Positions 35,609-43,609 of a stretch of 64,000 nucleotides of DNA are shown one piece after another. How positions within the stretch are numbered: position 1 is the stretch's first letter; every line of letters starts with the position of its first letter. Under the pieces are notes generated by a model, which saw only the letters and a list, made by a program, of their open reading frames with translations, was not told the origin of the DNA and did not search any database. Source of the DNA: JBEKTY01 sp049515555 (GTDB lineage: Bacteria; Planctomycetota; Planctomycetia; Pirellulales; Thermoguttaceae); the NCBI GenBank assembly GCA_049515555.1, contig JBEKTY010000008.1, forward strand, positions 21,867 to 85,866. Direction: 5' to 3'. A program made the position numbers and the translations under genes.

Positions 35609-36871
35609 GTGAGTGCGGTGCTGGAAGCAAGCGTGACCGCGAGCCGCTTTCGATTGTGCCCGAGTTTCTCAAGGGGAGAGTCTGTTTTTCGCTGCGCGAG
35701 AATCAGGACCTGCCGGCCTGGGGGGCGTGGGTGGCCGGCGCTGGTCGGTTTGGGCCTTTGCCTGGGGCTGGGCGCGTGGGCGGGCGGTCAGGCCCTCGCC
35801 CAGCCGGCGGCGCCCGCGGCCCTGGAACGCCTGGGCACCGTCTCGGCCGAGAAACGGGCCGAATTGCAGCGAACCCTGGAACGCAACGCGCCCGTGCTGG
35901 AGGCCCAGGCCGCCGTGCTCAAGGCGGTGGCCAAGCTCATCGGCCCCGCCGTGGTGCACATCGAGGCCGACGTCCCGCAGCAATCGCTGTTGCACAGCCG
36001 CGACCGGCAGATCGAGGAGGCCGCCTCCGGCGTCATCATTCGCCGCAAGGACAAGTATTACGTCCTGACCAACCGGCACGTGATCCAGAACGCGCCCCCG
36101 GAAGCGGTGCGGATCAACCTGGCCGACGGCCGGCAACTGCACCCGGCGGCCATCCTGGACGATGCCGACAGCGACGTGGCGGTGTTGCCCGTCGATGCGG
36201 CGGACCTGGCGGCCGCCCCCCTGGGCGACAGCCAGCGGCTGGAGATCGGCGACTTCGTGCTGGCCGTGGGCAGCCCCTTCGGCCTGAGCCACTCGGTGAC
36301 GTTCGGCATTATCAGTGCCAAGGGTCGGCGCGACCTGCACCTGGGCGACGCCGTGATTCGCTTCCAGGACTTCCTGCAGACCGACGCCGCGATCAACCCC
36401 GGCAACAGCGGCGGCCCGCTGTGCAACGTTCGCGGCGAGGTGATCGGCATCAACACGGCCATCGCCACCAACTCCGGCCGCAACGAGGGCATCGGCTTCT
36501 CCATTCCGATCAACATGTTCATGGTGGCGGCACGGCAGTTGATCGAGACGGGCAAGGTCACGCGGGCCTTCCTGGGCGTCAGCCTCGATCCGCGATTCGG
36601 GGCGGCGGTGGCGGCCGAGATCGGCCTGCCCGGTCCGATGGGCGCGCGGGTCGTGGCTGTCAGCAAGGGCTCGCCCGCCGAAGCCGCTCACCTCCTGCCG
36701 GGCGACGTCATCCTGGAAATCGACGGCGCCCGCGTCGAAGACGACATGCACCTGATCAACTTGGTGGGCCTGATCGAGGCCGGCAAACGCGTAACGCTGG
36801 CGGTCTTCCGCGACGGCAAGACGCTGGCCATAAGCGTCGAGACCGCCGATCGCAGCAAGTTCGGGCAGTAG
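35609..36871 (+). CDS. HtrA/DegP-like serine protease with PDZ domain
   Basis: The frame is open upstream through the DksA gene, so the start is set at GTG 35609, giving 420 residues; GTGs at 35618 and 35633 are alternatives. A signal or anchor helix lies at about 35-55 (LVGLGLCLGLGAWAGGQALAQ). The trypsin-like domain has the catalytic triad at about His157 (LTNRHVI), Asp189 (DADSDVAVL) and Ser267 (NPGNSGGPL). One PDZ domain follows (FLGVSL... GSPAEAAHLLPGDVILEIDG). It should degrade or refold damaged periplasmic proteins. Coupled to the DksA-like gene. Confidence 0.92.
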   Translation: MSAVLEASVTASRFRLCPSFSRGESVFRCARIRTCRPGGRGWPALVGLGLCLGLGAWAGGQALAQPAAPAALERLGTVSAEKRAELQRTLERNAPVLEAQAAVLKAVAKLIGPAVVHIEADVPQQSLLHSRDRQIEEAASGVIIRRKDKYYVLTNRHVIQNAPPEAVRINLADGRQLHPAAILDDADSDVAVLPVDAADLAAAPLGDSQRLEIGDFVLAVGSPFGLSHSVTFGIISAKGRRDLHLGDAVIRFQDFLQTDAAINPGNSGGPLCNVRGEVIGINTAIATNSGRNEGIGFSIPINMFMVAARQLIETGKVTRAFLGVSLDPRFGAAVAAEIGLPGPMGARVVAVSKGSPAEAAHLLPGDVILEIDGARVEDDMHLINLVGLIEAGKRVTLAVFRDGKTLAISVETADRSKFGQ

Positions 36872-36887
36872 CCAGCGTTTCCGGCAC

Positions 36888-36970
36888 AATGTATCCGGCA
36901 CATTCCGTGTGCCGATTTCTTTCGCGCCCCCAATCTTCCGAGCGGCACACGGCGTGTGCCGGCTACAATT
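36888..36970. repeat. Family A hairpin, copy 2
   Basis: Starts AATGTATCCGGCACATTCCG and ends ACACGGCGTGTGCCGGCTACAATT, with a unique middle. Its right end touches the stop codon of the gene at 36970. Confidence 0.85.
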
Positions 36971-38982
36971 TACTCGGCCAACTCCAGCACGATGCTCTTC
37001 ATCGTGGGCTTGGACTGGCAGACGACGTGGTAGGTTTCGGCCGGGCTGCGGGCGATGTGCACGTCGCGGTGCGGTGTGCCTTCTTCCTCCCACAGGTACG
37101 TGACCTTCACCGGCCGGAAGCCGCCGCCGGGCTGCTTGTAATCGGCATCGATCCGCAGCGAGAACAGGCAGGTCGTGTTGCGCTGGCGGCCCGACCAGCG
37201 GAGCAGGGCCTGCCGCGTGCCGGCCGGAATGTCGGCCAGCGTGGTAAACTGGCACTTGCCTTGCGTCGGGCCGGCGTAGTGATCCACGCCGCGGAACGTC
37301 TTGCCGCCGTCCAGCGAGACCTGCACGTCCCACTGGTCGGCCTTGTCGCGGGCGCGGAAATGGCCGCCCAAACGCAGCCGCGTCATGTCGCCCGGCGTGG
37401 CGATGGCAAAGGTTGCCTCGGCCGGCGTGCCTGCGACCTGGAGGTACTGCGGAGCGATCCCCTTCAGCACGGGATGGAAATTGGCCAAAGTGACATTCTT
37501 GGCCTTGCCGGGGTCGCCGCCGGCATCGCTGCGGCCTTCGATGGTGATCGTGCCCTCCTGGGGGCCGGCCAAGAAGCTGATCGTGTTCTGGCCGCGGGCG
37601 AGCGTGGGCAGGGCCCGCTGCGAACACTGGATTGCGTGCACGATCCGCAGGCTGTCCAGTCCCGTGCCGCCGCCCCGGAATACAAACTTCAAGCGATAAT
37701 CGTAGTGCCGCAGGACCAGCTTCCCCAGGTCGATCTCTTGCCGCCCGGACTGCTCGATCAAGGCCACCGGCTTCCAATCCAGGCCGTTGTTGTCGGAGAA
37801 GGCCAGCTCGATCTTGCCGCCCTCGCCCACCACGGCGTCGGCCGTGAGCGTGCCGCCCAGGTAGACGTAGCTGTTGAGCATGCGAAACTCGAGCAACCCC
37901 GGGCGGTCCGCCGCGCGGACGTGCACGGCCGGCCCCCGGCCGTCCTCCGAGCGGGCCGACAGGTTCTCGACCTTCAACGAGCCGCCGCGGAACGTGCCCT
38001 CGGCCAGCGGCACGTCGTACTCCAGCGTGCCGCTGCCGACCCGACCCGCGGTTATGTCGCCGTAGCCGGCCAGATAGGCCATCGACTCGTCGCCCACCTT
38101 CCCGTTCAAGCAGCCCGGGGCATCGCCGTCCTTGAGTATGCCGTTGACGTGCAGACCCTTATTGAACCAGTTGCGCGTCAGCCGCTCGCCGGGCCGGAGC
38201 TCGATGTTCACTTCGTAACCCTGCGAATACCCGTATTCATAAGGAAACGGCGTGCCGTGGGCGCCCGAATATTCCTGCATGGTCGAGCACCAGCCGTGGG
38301 TCTTGGCCGGCCACCAGCCGCCCCAGTCGAAGAACGGACAGGCGGTCAACAGCGGCGGGCCCTGCTTCCATCCCAGCCAGCCCCCGGCTTGCTGGAACTG
38401 GTGCAGTTTCGCGTCGTTGCCCCGGCACTCCGGATGCTTCTCCAGCCAGCCCTTCACCGCGGTGACGATCTCTGCCAGGCTGGCCACCGTGCCGTCGGGC
38501 AGGGGGAAGTAGTTCACCAGCGAGGCATCGTACAGGTGCCAGCCGCCGCCGTAATACACCTCCGGCACGCTATGGCCGTTGATCGCCCAGCCGCGGGCCT
38601 GCAAACCGGCGTAGCGGGCCAGGGCCTCGATGTTCGACGACGCGCAGCAGCACATGCCGTAGCCGTACACGTTGAAGGTCTTGATCGGGTCGTGGACGCA
38701 GCCCTCGTGCAGGAACTCGATCGGCGGCGCATCCTGGTAGCGGAACATGACCACCGATCGCCAAACGGCCTCGGCCTTCTCGGCGTCGCTCATGCCGTCG
38801 CGGAGGAAAGAGCGCCGCCAGGCCTCCATGCTCGACACGTCGCGGACCTTGTCGCTGAGCACCTTGACGTGGCTGACCACACCCACCGGCCCGGCCGCAG
38901 TGTCGGCGGCCTTGGCCCACCGCGGGGCCCAGCCCATACCCGCCAGAAAAATCAACAATCCCACCCAGCGCTTAACAGTCAT
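36970..38982 (-). CDS. Secreted transglutaminase-like protein
   Basis: 670 residues with a signal peptide (about 5-26, WVGLLIFLAGMGWAPRWAKA). Residues about 90-170 carry a Cys-His-Asp arrangement like the transglutaminase/protease superfamily: NVYGYGMCCCASSNIEALARYAG (Cys), INGHSVPEVYYGGGWHLYDASL (His, Asp). The remaining 500 residues look like beta-sandwich domains, with an F5/8-like pattern and a repeated VSLDGGKTFRGVDHY sialidase/BNR-like segment. It may act on extracellular proteins or peptides, but activity is untested. AAGGAGA precedes the ATG, and a family A hairpin lies directly upstream of it. Confidence 0.6.
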   Translation of the reverse strand: MTVKRWVGLLIFLAGMGWAPRWAKAADTAAGPVGVVSHVKVLSDKVRDVSSMEAWRRSFLRDGMSDAEKAEAVWRSVVMFRYQDAPPIEFLHEGCVHDPIKTFNVYGYGMCCCASSNIEALARYAGLQARGWAINGHSVPEVYYGGGWHLYDASLVNYFPLPDGTVASLAEIVTAVKGWLEKHPECRGNDAKLHQFQQAGGWLGWKQGPPLLTACPFFDWGGWWPAKTHGWCSTMQEYSGAHGTPFPYEYGYSQGYEVNIELRPGERLTRNWFNKGLHVNGILKDGDAPGCLNGKVGDESMAYLAGYGDITAGRVGSGTLEYDVPLAEGTFRGGSLKVENLSARSEDGRGPAVHVRAADRPGLLEFRMLNSYVYLGGTLTADAVVGEGGKIELAFSDNNGLDWKPVALIEQSGRQEIDLGKLVLRHYDYRLKFVFRGGGTGLDSLRIVHAIQCSQRALPTLARGQNTISFLAGPQEGTITIEGRSDAGGDPGKAKNVTLANFHPVLKGIAPQYLQVAGTPAEATFAIATPGDMTRLRLGGHFRARDKADQWDVQVSLDGGKTFRGVDHYAGPTQGKCQFTTLADIPAGTRQALLRWSGRQRNTTCLFSLRIDADYKQPGGGFRPVKVTYLWEEEGTPHRDVHIARSPAETYHVVCQSKPTMKSIVLELAE

Positions 38983-38993
38983 GTTTTCTCCTT

Positions 38994-39056
38994 ATTGTAT
39001 CCGGCACACTCCGTGTGCCGCTGCGTCAACGGCACACGGAGTGTGCCGGATACATT
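38994..39056. repeat. Family A hairpin, copy 3
   Basis: ATTGTATCCGGCACACTCCG, short loop CTGCGTCAA, then the complementary arm ending ACATT. It forms the leader of the gene at 36970-38982. Confidence 0.88.
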
Positions 39057-39071
39057 GGCTTGCCGAAACCG

Positions 39072-39263
39072 TCACTCGTCGATCTGGATTGCCGTTTGTG
39101 GGCACTGCTCCGCCGCATCCCGGCAGGCGGCTTCCGCGCCGGGCGGGACCGGGTCCACCTTCGTATGGGCCTTGTCGTCGTCCTGCATCTCGAACACCTC
39201 GGGACAAACTTCGGGGCAAATCCCACAGCCGATGCACAGATCGGGATCAACTCGTGTTTTCAT
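39072..39263 (-). CDS. Single-cluster [4Fe-4S] ferredoxin
   Basis: 63 residues from ATG 39263, preceded by a strong TAGGAGGT site; the longer open frame upstream is repeat DNA. CIGCGICPEVCPEVF with a distant CP (EQCPQTAI) matches small monocluster ferredoxins of the Thermotoga/Desulfovibrio type. It carries one electron at low potential in the cytoplasm. Its redox partner is not nearby. Flanked by family A and C hairpins. Confidence 0.93.
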   Translation of the reverse strand: MKTRVDPDLCIGCGICPEVCPEVFEMQDDDKAHTKVDPVPPGAEAACRDAAEQCPQTAIQIDE

Positions 39264-39349
39264 CGTCGTACCTCCTAACGCGGCCCCCCGCCGCAACTGC
39301 AATAATAAGCATACCGCCCGCCGGAGACGAGAGCCAGTGTTTTTCCGCT

Positions 39350-39418
39350 GGGTGCCACTGCTGGCTTGTCCAGCAGTGCCGGCAGTACGCACTGCTGGAC
39401 AAGCCAGCAGTGGCACCC
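39350..39418. repeat. Family C hairpin, copy 1
   Basis: GGGTGCCACTGCTGGCTTGT followed by CCAGCAGTGCC, then the near-perfect complement. It lies between the ferredoxin start and the divergent gene at 39514. Confidence 0.88.
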
Positions 39419-39513
39419 AATCCGGGTCCGCCGTGGCCCCGAGTATTGACTTCTTCGCCCCGCAAGCGCATCTTGGACAAGGAAATCTTGGGCCAAGAAC
39501 AGAAGGAATTCCC

Positions 39514-42351
39514 ATGGCTTTTCTCAGGCCGATCGTGGTTGCGGCGGCCGTGCTCGGCTTGGTCGGGCCGGCCCATGCGGGCAGCGCCTATTACAACATC
39601 CCCATCAAGGAGCTGAAGTTCGTCGAGGGGAGCTTGCCCAGGGGGGAAGCCACGAACTGGCGGGAGGCTGAATGGACCGCGGCAACGTGGTTGTACGCGG
39701 CTCTGGACCAAAAGGGCGAGGTGTATGTGGTCGGCCAGGGCGGGTCGGACGATAGCTGGGATAGCCCGTACCCGCTCGCGGCGCCAGTCACCCCTGCCGT
39801 GGTCGCCGAGCCCCTATCCGGCCGGCCAAGCAATCCAGTCGGTCCCGGAACCCACCTGCTCATCCGCGCCGACGAGGGAAAGGACCTCAGCGGCTGGCTG
39901 TTTGTGCCGCGTTCCAACCATACGGGGATGATGTCGCTGCGGTTCACGATCCCGGCCGCGGCGGCCAAACCCGAGGCGAAAGAAGCGTTCTATCGGGGTA
40001 AGACCGTGCATTACGAGTGGCTGCACGCCCGCGACATTCCCGGCGGGGCGTGGTTCCGCCACAAGGCCCGGCAGGCGCGGGCCGAGCTGAATCTGCCGCC
40101 GCCGCCTGACGCCGTTGCCCGTCCCCAGTGGCGGACCGGCCGCGCCGACGAGCTCACAAGAACCTACGACCTGTTCACCGGCGGGCAGGCGATGAGCGAG
40201 AACTTGCAGCTCGATCGGGCCTTGCCGCCGCGGCCGTCTAACGAAACGCCGGTCAAGCTCGATTCCCTGGCCGGGATCACCGTCCAGGAGATCGATTGGA
40301 AGCCGCTCCTGGCCGGGGCCCAGCCGGCACTGGATCCGCTGGCCGCCAAGATCCCCGCCGATCAACACGTGGTCTTCTTCCGCAGCTTCCAGGCCGCGCT
40401 GGCCATGGCCGACGAAACGGGCCAGCACGATACGCCCGTGCTGCGCTGGGCCCAGCCCCGATCGGTCAACACCCGGGTGGTCGAGCGATACCAGCGGCAG
40501 CTTGGCCTGTCGATGAGCACGGTGGCCCGGCTGCTGGGGCCGACGCTGGCCGAGAGCGTGGCCCTGACCGGCTCGGACCCCTATTTCCCGACCGGCACCG
40601 ACGTGGCGGTGCTGCTGGAATCGCCGCAGCCGGACCTGCTGGCGGGCCTGCTGCTGACCAAGATTGCCCTGGCGGCCGCTGGCGCCCCCGGCGCCAAGCC
40701 GGTCCACGGCGCGGCCGACGGCCTCGACTACCGCGGCTTCGCCTCGCCCGACCGCAGCACGGCCAGTTACGTGGCGCAGCTCGACGGGGCGGTGGTTGTC
40801 AGCAACTCGCTCTACCAATTGGGCCGGCTGGCGGCGGTCCGCAGCGGCCGGTCGAAGTCGATTTCCGCCCTGCCCGAGTATGCCTTCTTTCGCCAGCGCT
40901 ATTCCTTGAGCGACCCGGACGAAACGGCCTTGCTGTTCTTGAGCGATCCGACGATCCGCCGCTGGTGCGGGCCGCAGTGGCGGATCGCCGACTCGCGGCG
41001 GACCCGCGCCGCGGCCGTACTGGCCGAGCTGCAGGCCGCGCAACTGCCGGCCCTGGTGGCGGGCAGCGTGAAGCCGGGCCCCATCTACACCGATCTGCCG
41101 ATCCTCGGCGGTGGCGAGCTGCAGCTTACGCCCCGCGGCGTGGCCTCATCGGTCTACGGCACACCGACGTTCATGACCCCCATCGGCGAGCTGGCCCTGG
41201 AGGAGGTAACGCGGGCCGAGGCCGACGCCTACCAGCAGTGGCGCGGCGGCTACCAGCGCAACTGGAGCTGGGCCTTCGACCCCATCGCGCTGCGGATCAG
41301 CCTGGGCAAGACGCGGGTGGCCGCCGATCTGACCGTCATGCCGCTCATCGCATCAAGCGAGTATCGCGAGATGATCTCGATCGCGCGGGGTGCGAAAATC
41401 GAGCCCGCCGCCGGCGATCCGCACGAGGCCCTGGCCCAGTTCGTGCTGGCGATCAACCGCGAGTCGCCCACCATCCGCAGCGCCGAGAATTTTGCGGCCA
41501 CGATGGGCCAGGCCGTGGCCCTGGGCTGGCTCGGCTCTTCGCTTTCCGTCTATGCCGACGACGACCCCTTCTGGAAGGACCTGGCCGGGGTCAAGGACGA
41601 TGAGTTGGGCAAGTTCATGGAGAAGAACGTGGGCCGCCTGCCCGTCGCCGTGCGGATTGATGTCTCCAACCCGCTGAAGTTGGCCGTGTTCCTGACCTCC
41701 GCCCGGGCCTTCATCGAGCAGGCCGCGCCGGGCCTGACCCACTGGGAGGCCCTCCGCTACAAGGAACAGCCCTACACCCGCATTACGCCGGTGAAAGGCC
41801 GCAGCCCGCTGGGCGCCGAACTGGAGAACCTGGCCATCTACTACACCTCTGCCGGCGGCGCATTGACCGTCACGCTCAGCGAGGCGGTGCTGCGGCGGGC
41901 GATCGACCGTGGCCAGGCCGCCGCGGACAAGCCCGTCGCGGCAGCCGCCGAGCCCTGGCTGGGCACAAGTGCCGCACTGCGCGTCGAGGGCAAGATCCTC
42001 GAAATCGCCAACGCCGTCGGCCACCGGCAGTACCAACGCTTGATGCAGACGCAGTGCTGGAACAACCTGCCGATCCTCAACGAGTGGCGGCGGCTCTATC
42101 CGGAGCGCGACCCGGTCGAGGTACAGCGGGCGGTGTGGGGCGTCGAGCTGGTCTGTCCCGGCGGCGGAAAATACCGCTGGAGCGAGAAGTCGCACGGCAT
42201 GGAATCGACCGTCTACGGCTCCCCGGCGGAGCCGCAGGCGGGCCCCGCGGCCCCGCCCGTGCTGGGCCGCTTCGCCGCCGCCGATTTCGGACTCACACTG
42301 GAGAACCAGGGCCTCCGTGCCCGGGCCGTCCTCGTCCGCCCCAAACCGTAA
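39514..42351 (+). CDS. Large secreted protein of unknown function
   Basis: 945 residues from ATG 39514 (AGAAGGAA upstream). The open frame continues far upstream but only antisense to another gene. Signal peptide about 1-22 (PIVVAAAVLGLVGPAHAG). No known domain is recognised. The central part (about 250-560) contains alternating helix/strand segments, e.g. VNTRVVERYQRQLGLSMSTVARLLG, YFPTGTDVAVLLESPQPDLLAGLL; the C-terminal part includes AALRVEGKILEIANAVGHRQYQ. It is probably a periplasmic protein of a planctomycete-specific family. No catalytic motif was found. Confidence 0.7.
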   Translation: MAFLRPIVVAAAVLGLVGPAHAGSAYYNIPIKELKFVEGSLPRGEATNWREAEWTAATWLYAALDQKGEVYVVGQGGSDDSWDSPYPLAAPVTPAVVAEPLSGRPSNPVGPGTHLLIRADEGKDLSGWLFVPRSNHTGMMSLRFTIPAAAAKPEAKEAFYRGKTVHYEWLHARDIPGGAWFRHKARQARAELNLPPPPDAVARPQWRTGRADELTRTYDLFTGGQAMSENLQLDRALPPRPSNETPVKLDSLAGITVQEIDWKPLLAGAQPALDPLAAKIPADQHVVFFRSFQAALAMADETGQHDTPVLRWAQPRSVNTRVVERYQRQLGLSMSTVARLLGPTLAESVALTGSDPYFPTGTDVAVLLESPQPDLLAGLLLTKIALAAAGAPGAKPVHGAADGLDYRGFASPDRSTASYVAQLDGAVVVSNSLYQLGRLAAVRSGRSKSISALPEYAFFRQRYSLSDPDETALLFLSDPTIRRWCGPQWRIADSRRTRAAAVLAELQAAQLPALVAGSVKPGPIYTDLPILGGGELQLTPRGVASSVYGTPTFMTPIGELALEEVTRAEADAYQQWRGGYQRNWSWAFDPIALRISLGKTRVAADLTVMPLIASSEYREMISIARGAKIEPAAGDPHEALAQFVLAINRESPTIRSAENFAATMGQAVALGWLGSSLSVYADDDPFWKDLAGVKDDELGKFMEKNVGRLPVAVRIDVSNPLKLAVFLTSARAFIEQAAPGLTHWEALRYKEQPYTRITPVKGRSPLGAELENLAIYYTSAGGALTVTLSEAVLRRAIDRGQAAADKPVAAAAEPWLGTSAALRVEGKILEIANAVGHRQYQRLMQTQCWNNLPILNEWRRLYPERDPVEVQRAVWGVELVCPGGGKYRWSEKSHGMESTVYGSPAEPQAGPAAPPVLGRFAAADFGLTLENQGLRARAVLVRPKP

Positions 42352-42356
42352 AGGGC

Positions 42357-42400
42357 GTTCGTACTCCTCACGCTGGAGCGTGCAAGGAGAACGATTGTGC
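42357..42400. repeat. Degenerate family B hairpin arm
   Basis: GTACTCCTCACGCTGGAGCG at 42360 resembles the hairpin of family B (GTACTCATCACGCTCCGCG at 60444). It may be the left remnant of the copy whose right end is at 42525-42548. Confidence 0.4.
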
Positions 42401-42408
42401 TCAGGGTC

Positions 42409-42510
42409 GGCGCGGGGCTCCCGGCCCCGTCGCGCGTAAGACCGAAGGTCTCCGCACGATCGGGAGACCTTCGGTCGGCGGTGTGGCTCGGTCGGAGACC
42501 GGCCACAACG
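42409..42510. repeat. Family E element, copy 1
   Basis: Runs from GGTCGGCGCGGGGCTCCCGG to GGCTCGGTCGGAGACCGGCC and is the inverted counterpart of 61536-61630. Two stems are apparent: GCGCGGGGC/GCCCCGTCGCGC and GACCGAAGGTCTCC/GGAGACCTTCGGTC. Confidence 0.8.
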
Positions 42511-42524
42511 CGCGAGGAATACGG

Positions 42525-42548
42525 CAGTAATTGATTCGCCGGTCCTTA
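42525..42548. repeat. Family B element, right end only
   Basis: CAGTAATTGATTCGCCGGTC CTTA matches the right end of the 55616-55730 copy. TTA at its edge is the stop codon (TAA on the minus strand) of the gene at 42546. Confidence 0.8.
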
Positions 42549-43052
42549 CTCTTTCTTCTCCGCCTTCTTCCGGCCACTGAAGAACTTCTTGACCTGCTCC
42601 TGCTGGTCAGAAGTGAGGATGCCGTTGATCTTGTCGCGGAGCTCCGTGAAGATGGGACGCATGGCCTTTCCCGCCTCCCGCAGCTTGGCCTTCTGATCGT
42701 CGGTGAGCTTCACGGCCTCGCTGGCGGCTTTGAACGTCTCCCGCATGTTCTTGCCGGCGTCCTTGGCGGCCTTCGTGGCGTCGTCGCGGGCCTTCTTCTG
42801 CTCGTCCGTCAGAATGCCGTCCATGGGGTTCTTCAGCTTCGGCGCGTACTCCTTTTTCAGGTCCTCGAGCTTCGTTTTCTGCTCGTCGGTCAGATTCAGG
42901 TCCTTGGCCGCCAGGATGCGGTCGATCATCTGTGCGCCGCCGAAGGCCCCCGGCCCCCGCCGCGGTTTCTGATCCTTGTTGTCTTGGGCCTGAACGGTGG
43001 CGGCAAGCAAGGCCAGCACCACGAGCGGAAGCAACGTCTTAAACACTCTCAT
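42546..43052 (-). CDS. LTXXQ/Spy-like secreted protein, short form
   Basis: 168 residues; AAAGGAG precedes the ATG. Signal peptide about 1-22 (TLLPLVVLALLAATVQA). The mature part is Lys-rich and helical with DLNLTDEQKTKLEDLKKEYA, ILTDEQKKARDD, KLTDDQKAKL and ILTSDQQEQVKKF, four copies of an LTxxQ-like motif spaced about 30-40 residues. These motifs occur in Spy/CpxP periplasmic proteins. The tail SGRKKAEKKE ends at a TAA contributed by a family B element end. Confidence 0.8.
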   Translation of the reverse strand: MRVFKTLLPLVVLALLAATVQAQDNKDQKPRRGPGAFGGAQMIDRILAAKDLNLTDEQKTKLEDLKKEYAPKLKNPMDGILTDEQKKARDDATKAAKDAGKNMRETFKAASEAVKLTDDQKAKLREAGKAMRPIFTELRDKINGILTSDQQEQVKKFFSGRKKAEKKE

Positions 43053-43183
43053 TCCGATTCTCCTTTACTGCGAATCTGGAGGGAAAAATACGGCTCGGGC
43101 CCCTCGGCCGCCATCGGGCCGGGGGCTGCCGTAGCATTCAACCCCCGCCAGCCGTACAAGTTCCGCGGCGTCGCGGCCGCGGA

Positions 43184-43269
43184 AACTGTCCCAGTTTTCG
43201 CGACGGTCGGGGGGTACAACCACGTAAACAAGCGAATCGCCGGCGAAAATGGGACCGTCCCCTTCGGCC
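43184..43269. repeat. Family D modules flanking unique sequence
   Basis: AACTGTCCCAGTTTTCGC on the left and GGCGAAAATGGGACCGTCCC on the right are inverted, with about 50 bp between them. Confidence 0.7.
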
Positions 43270-43476
43270 GCTTACCGTATCAGCGAGAATCTCCTGGGGC
43301 CTTAACCCCCACTATTTATGGGTGACACATTATGTCATCCAACCATGCGTCAAACCCGCTTGCCATGCGGGCCGACTTGTGACAAAATTGTAGTCGGATC
43401 GACGAACAATCGACCAAAGTGCTTGGCCCGGCACATGTTTCGAACGGGCTTCCCACTGCCGGAGTTCTTAACGGTT

Positions 43477-43504
43477 TTCGACCGCGATTCACACGCAATA
43501 TAAA
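43477..43504 (+). promoter_or_regulatory. Candidate promoter of the kinase gene
   Basis: TTCGAC (43477-43482), 16-bp spacer, TATAAA (43499-43504), about 87 bp upstream of the kinase start. Confidence 0.4.
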
Positions 43505-43522
43505 ATACGAGGTTCGAGCACC

Positions 43523-43609
43523 ATGCGAACATCGTGCATCGTGCCGGTGTTGCTCCGGGCGCTGGCCTCCATCCTCCTGGCTGCCCAGACATGCACCTCG
43601 GCACCCTGA
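43523..43609 (+). CDS. Possible 28-residue hydrophobic leader peptide
   Basis: ATG-initiated frame encoding MRTSCIVPVLLRALASILLA then AQTCTSAP and a TGA. It overlaps the first six codons of the kinase gene in another frame. It is about 20 bp downstream of the promoter candidate. No ribosome site is clear, so it may be chance. Confidence 0.25.
   Translation: MRTSCIVPVLLRALASILLAAQTCTSAP

Larger units (their letters stand above)
43053..43590. other. 538-bp divergent intergenic region
   Basis: It holds a family D-like pair (43184-43269), a promoter candidate (43477-43504) and a short hydrophobic ORF (43523-43609). Otherwise no gene is visible. Confidence 0.5.

Noticed and set aside
39350..39418. 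Family A, B and C hairpins as ordinary rho-independent terminators
   Set aside because: They have no T-run, occur in leaders, between divergent genes and inside coding frames, and are repeated sequences.
35656..39513. A very long open frame leading into the gene at 39514
   Set aside because: Its first part runs out of frame through the HtrA gene and antisense to the transglutaminase-like gene. Only the part after ATG 39514 has a signal peptide and normal composition.
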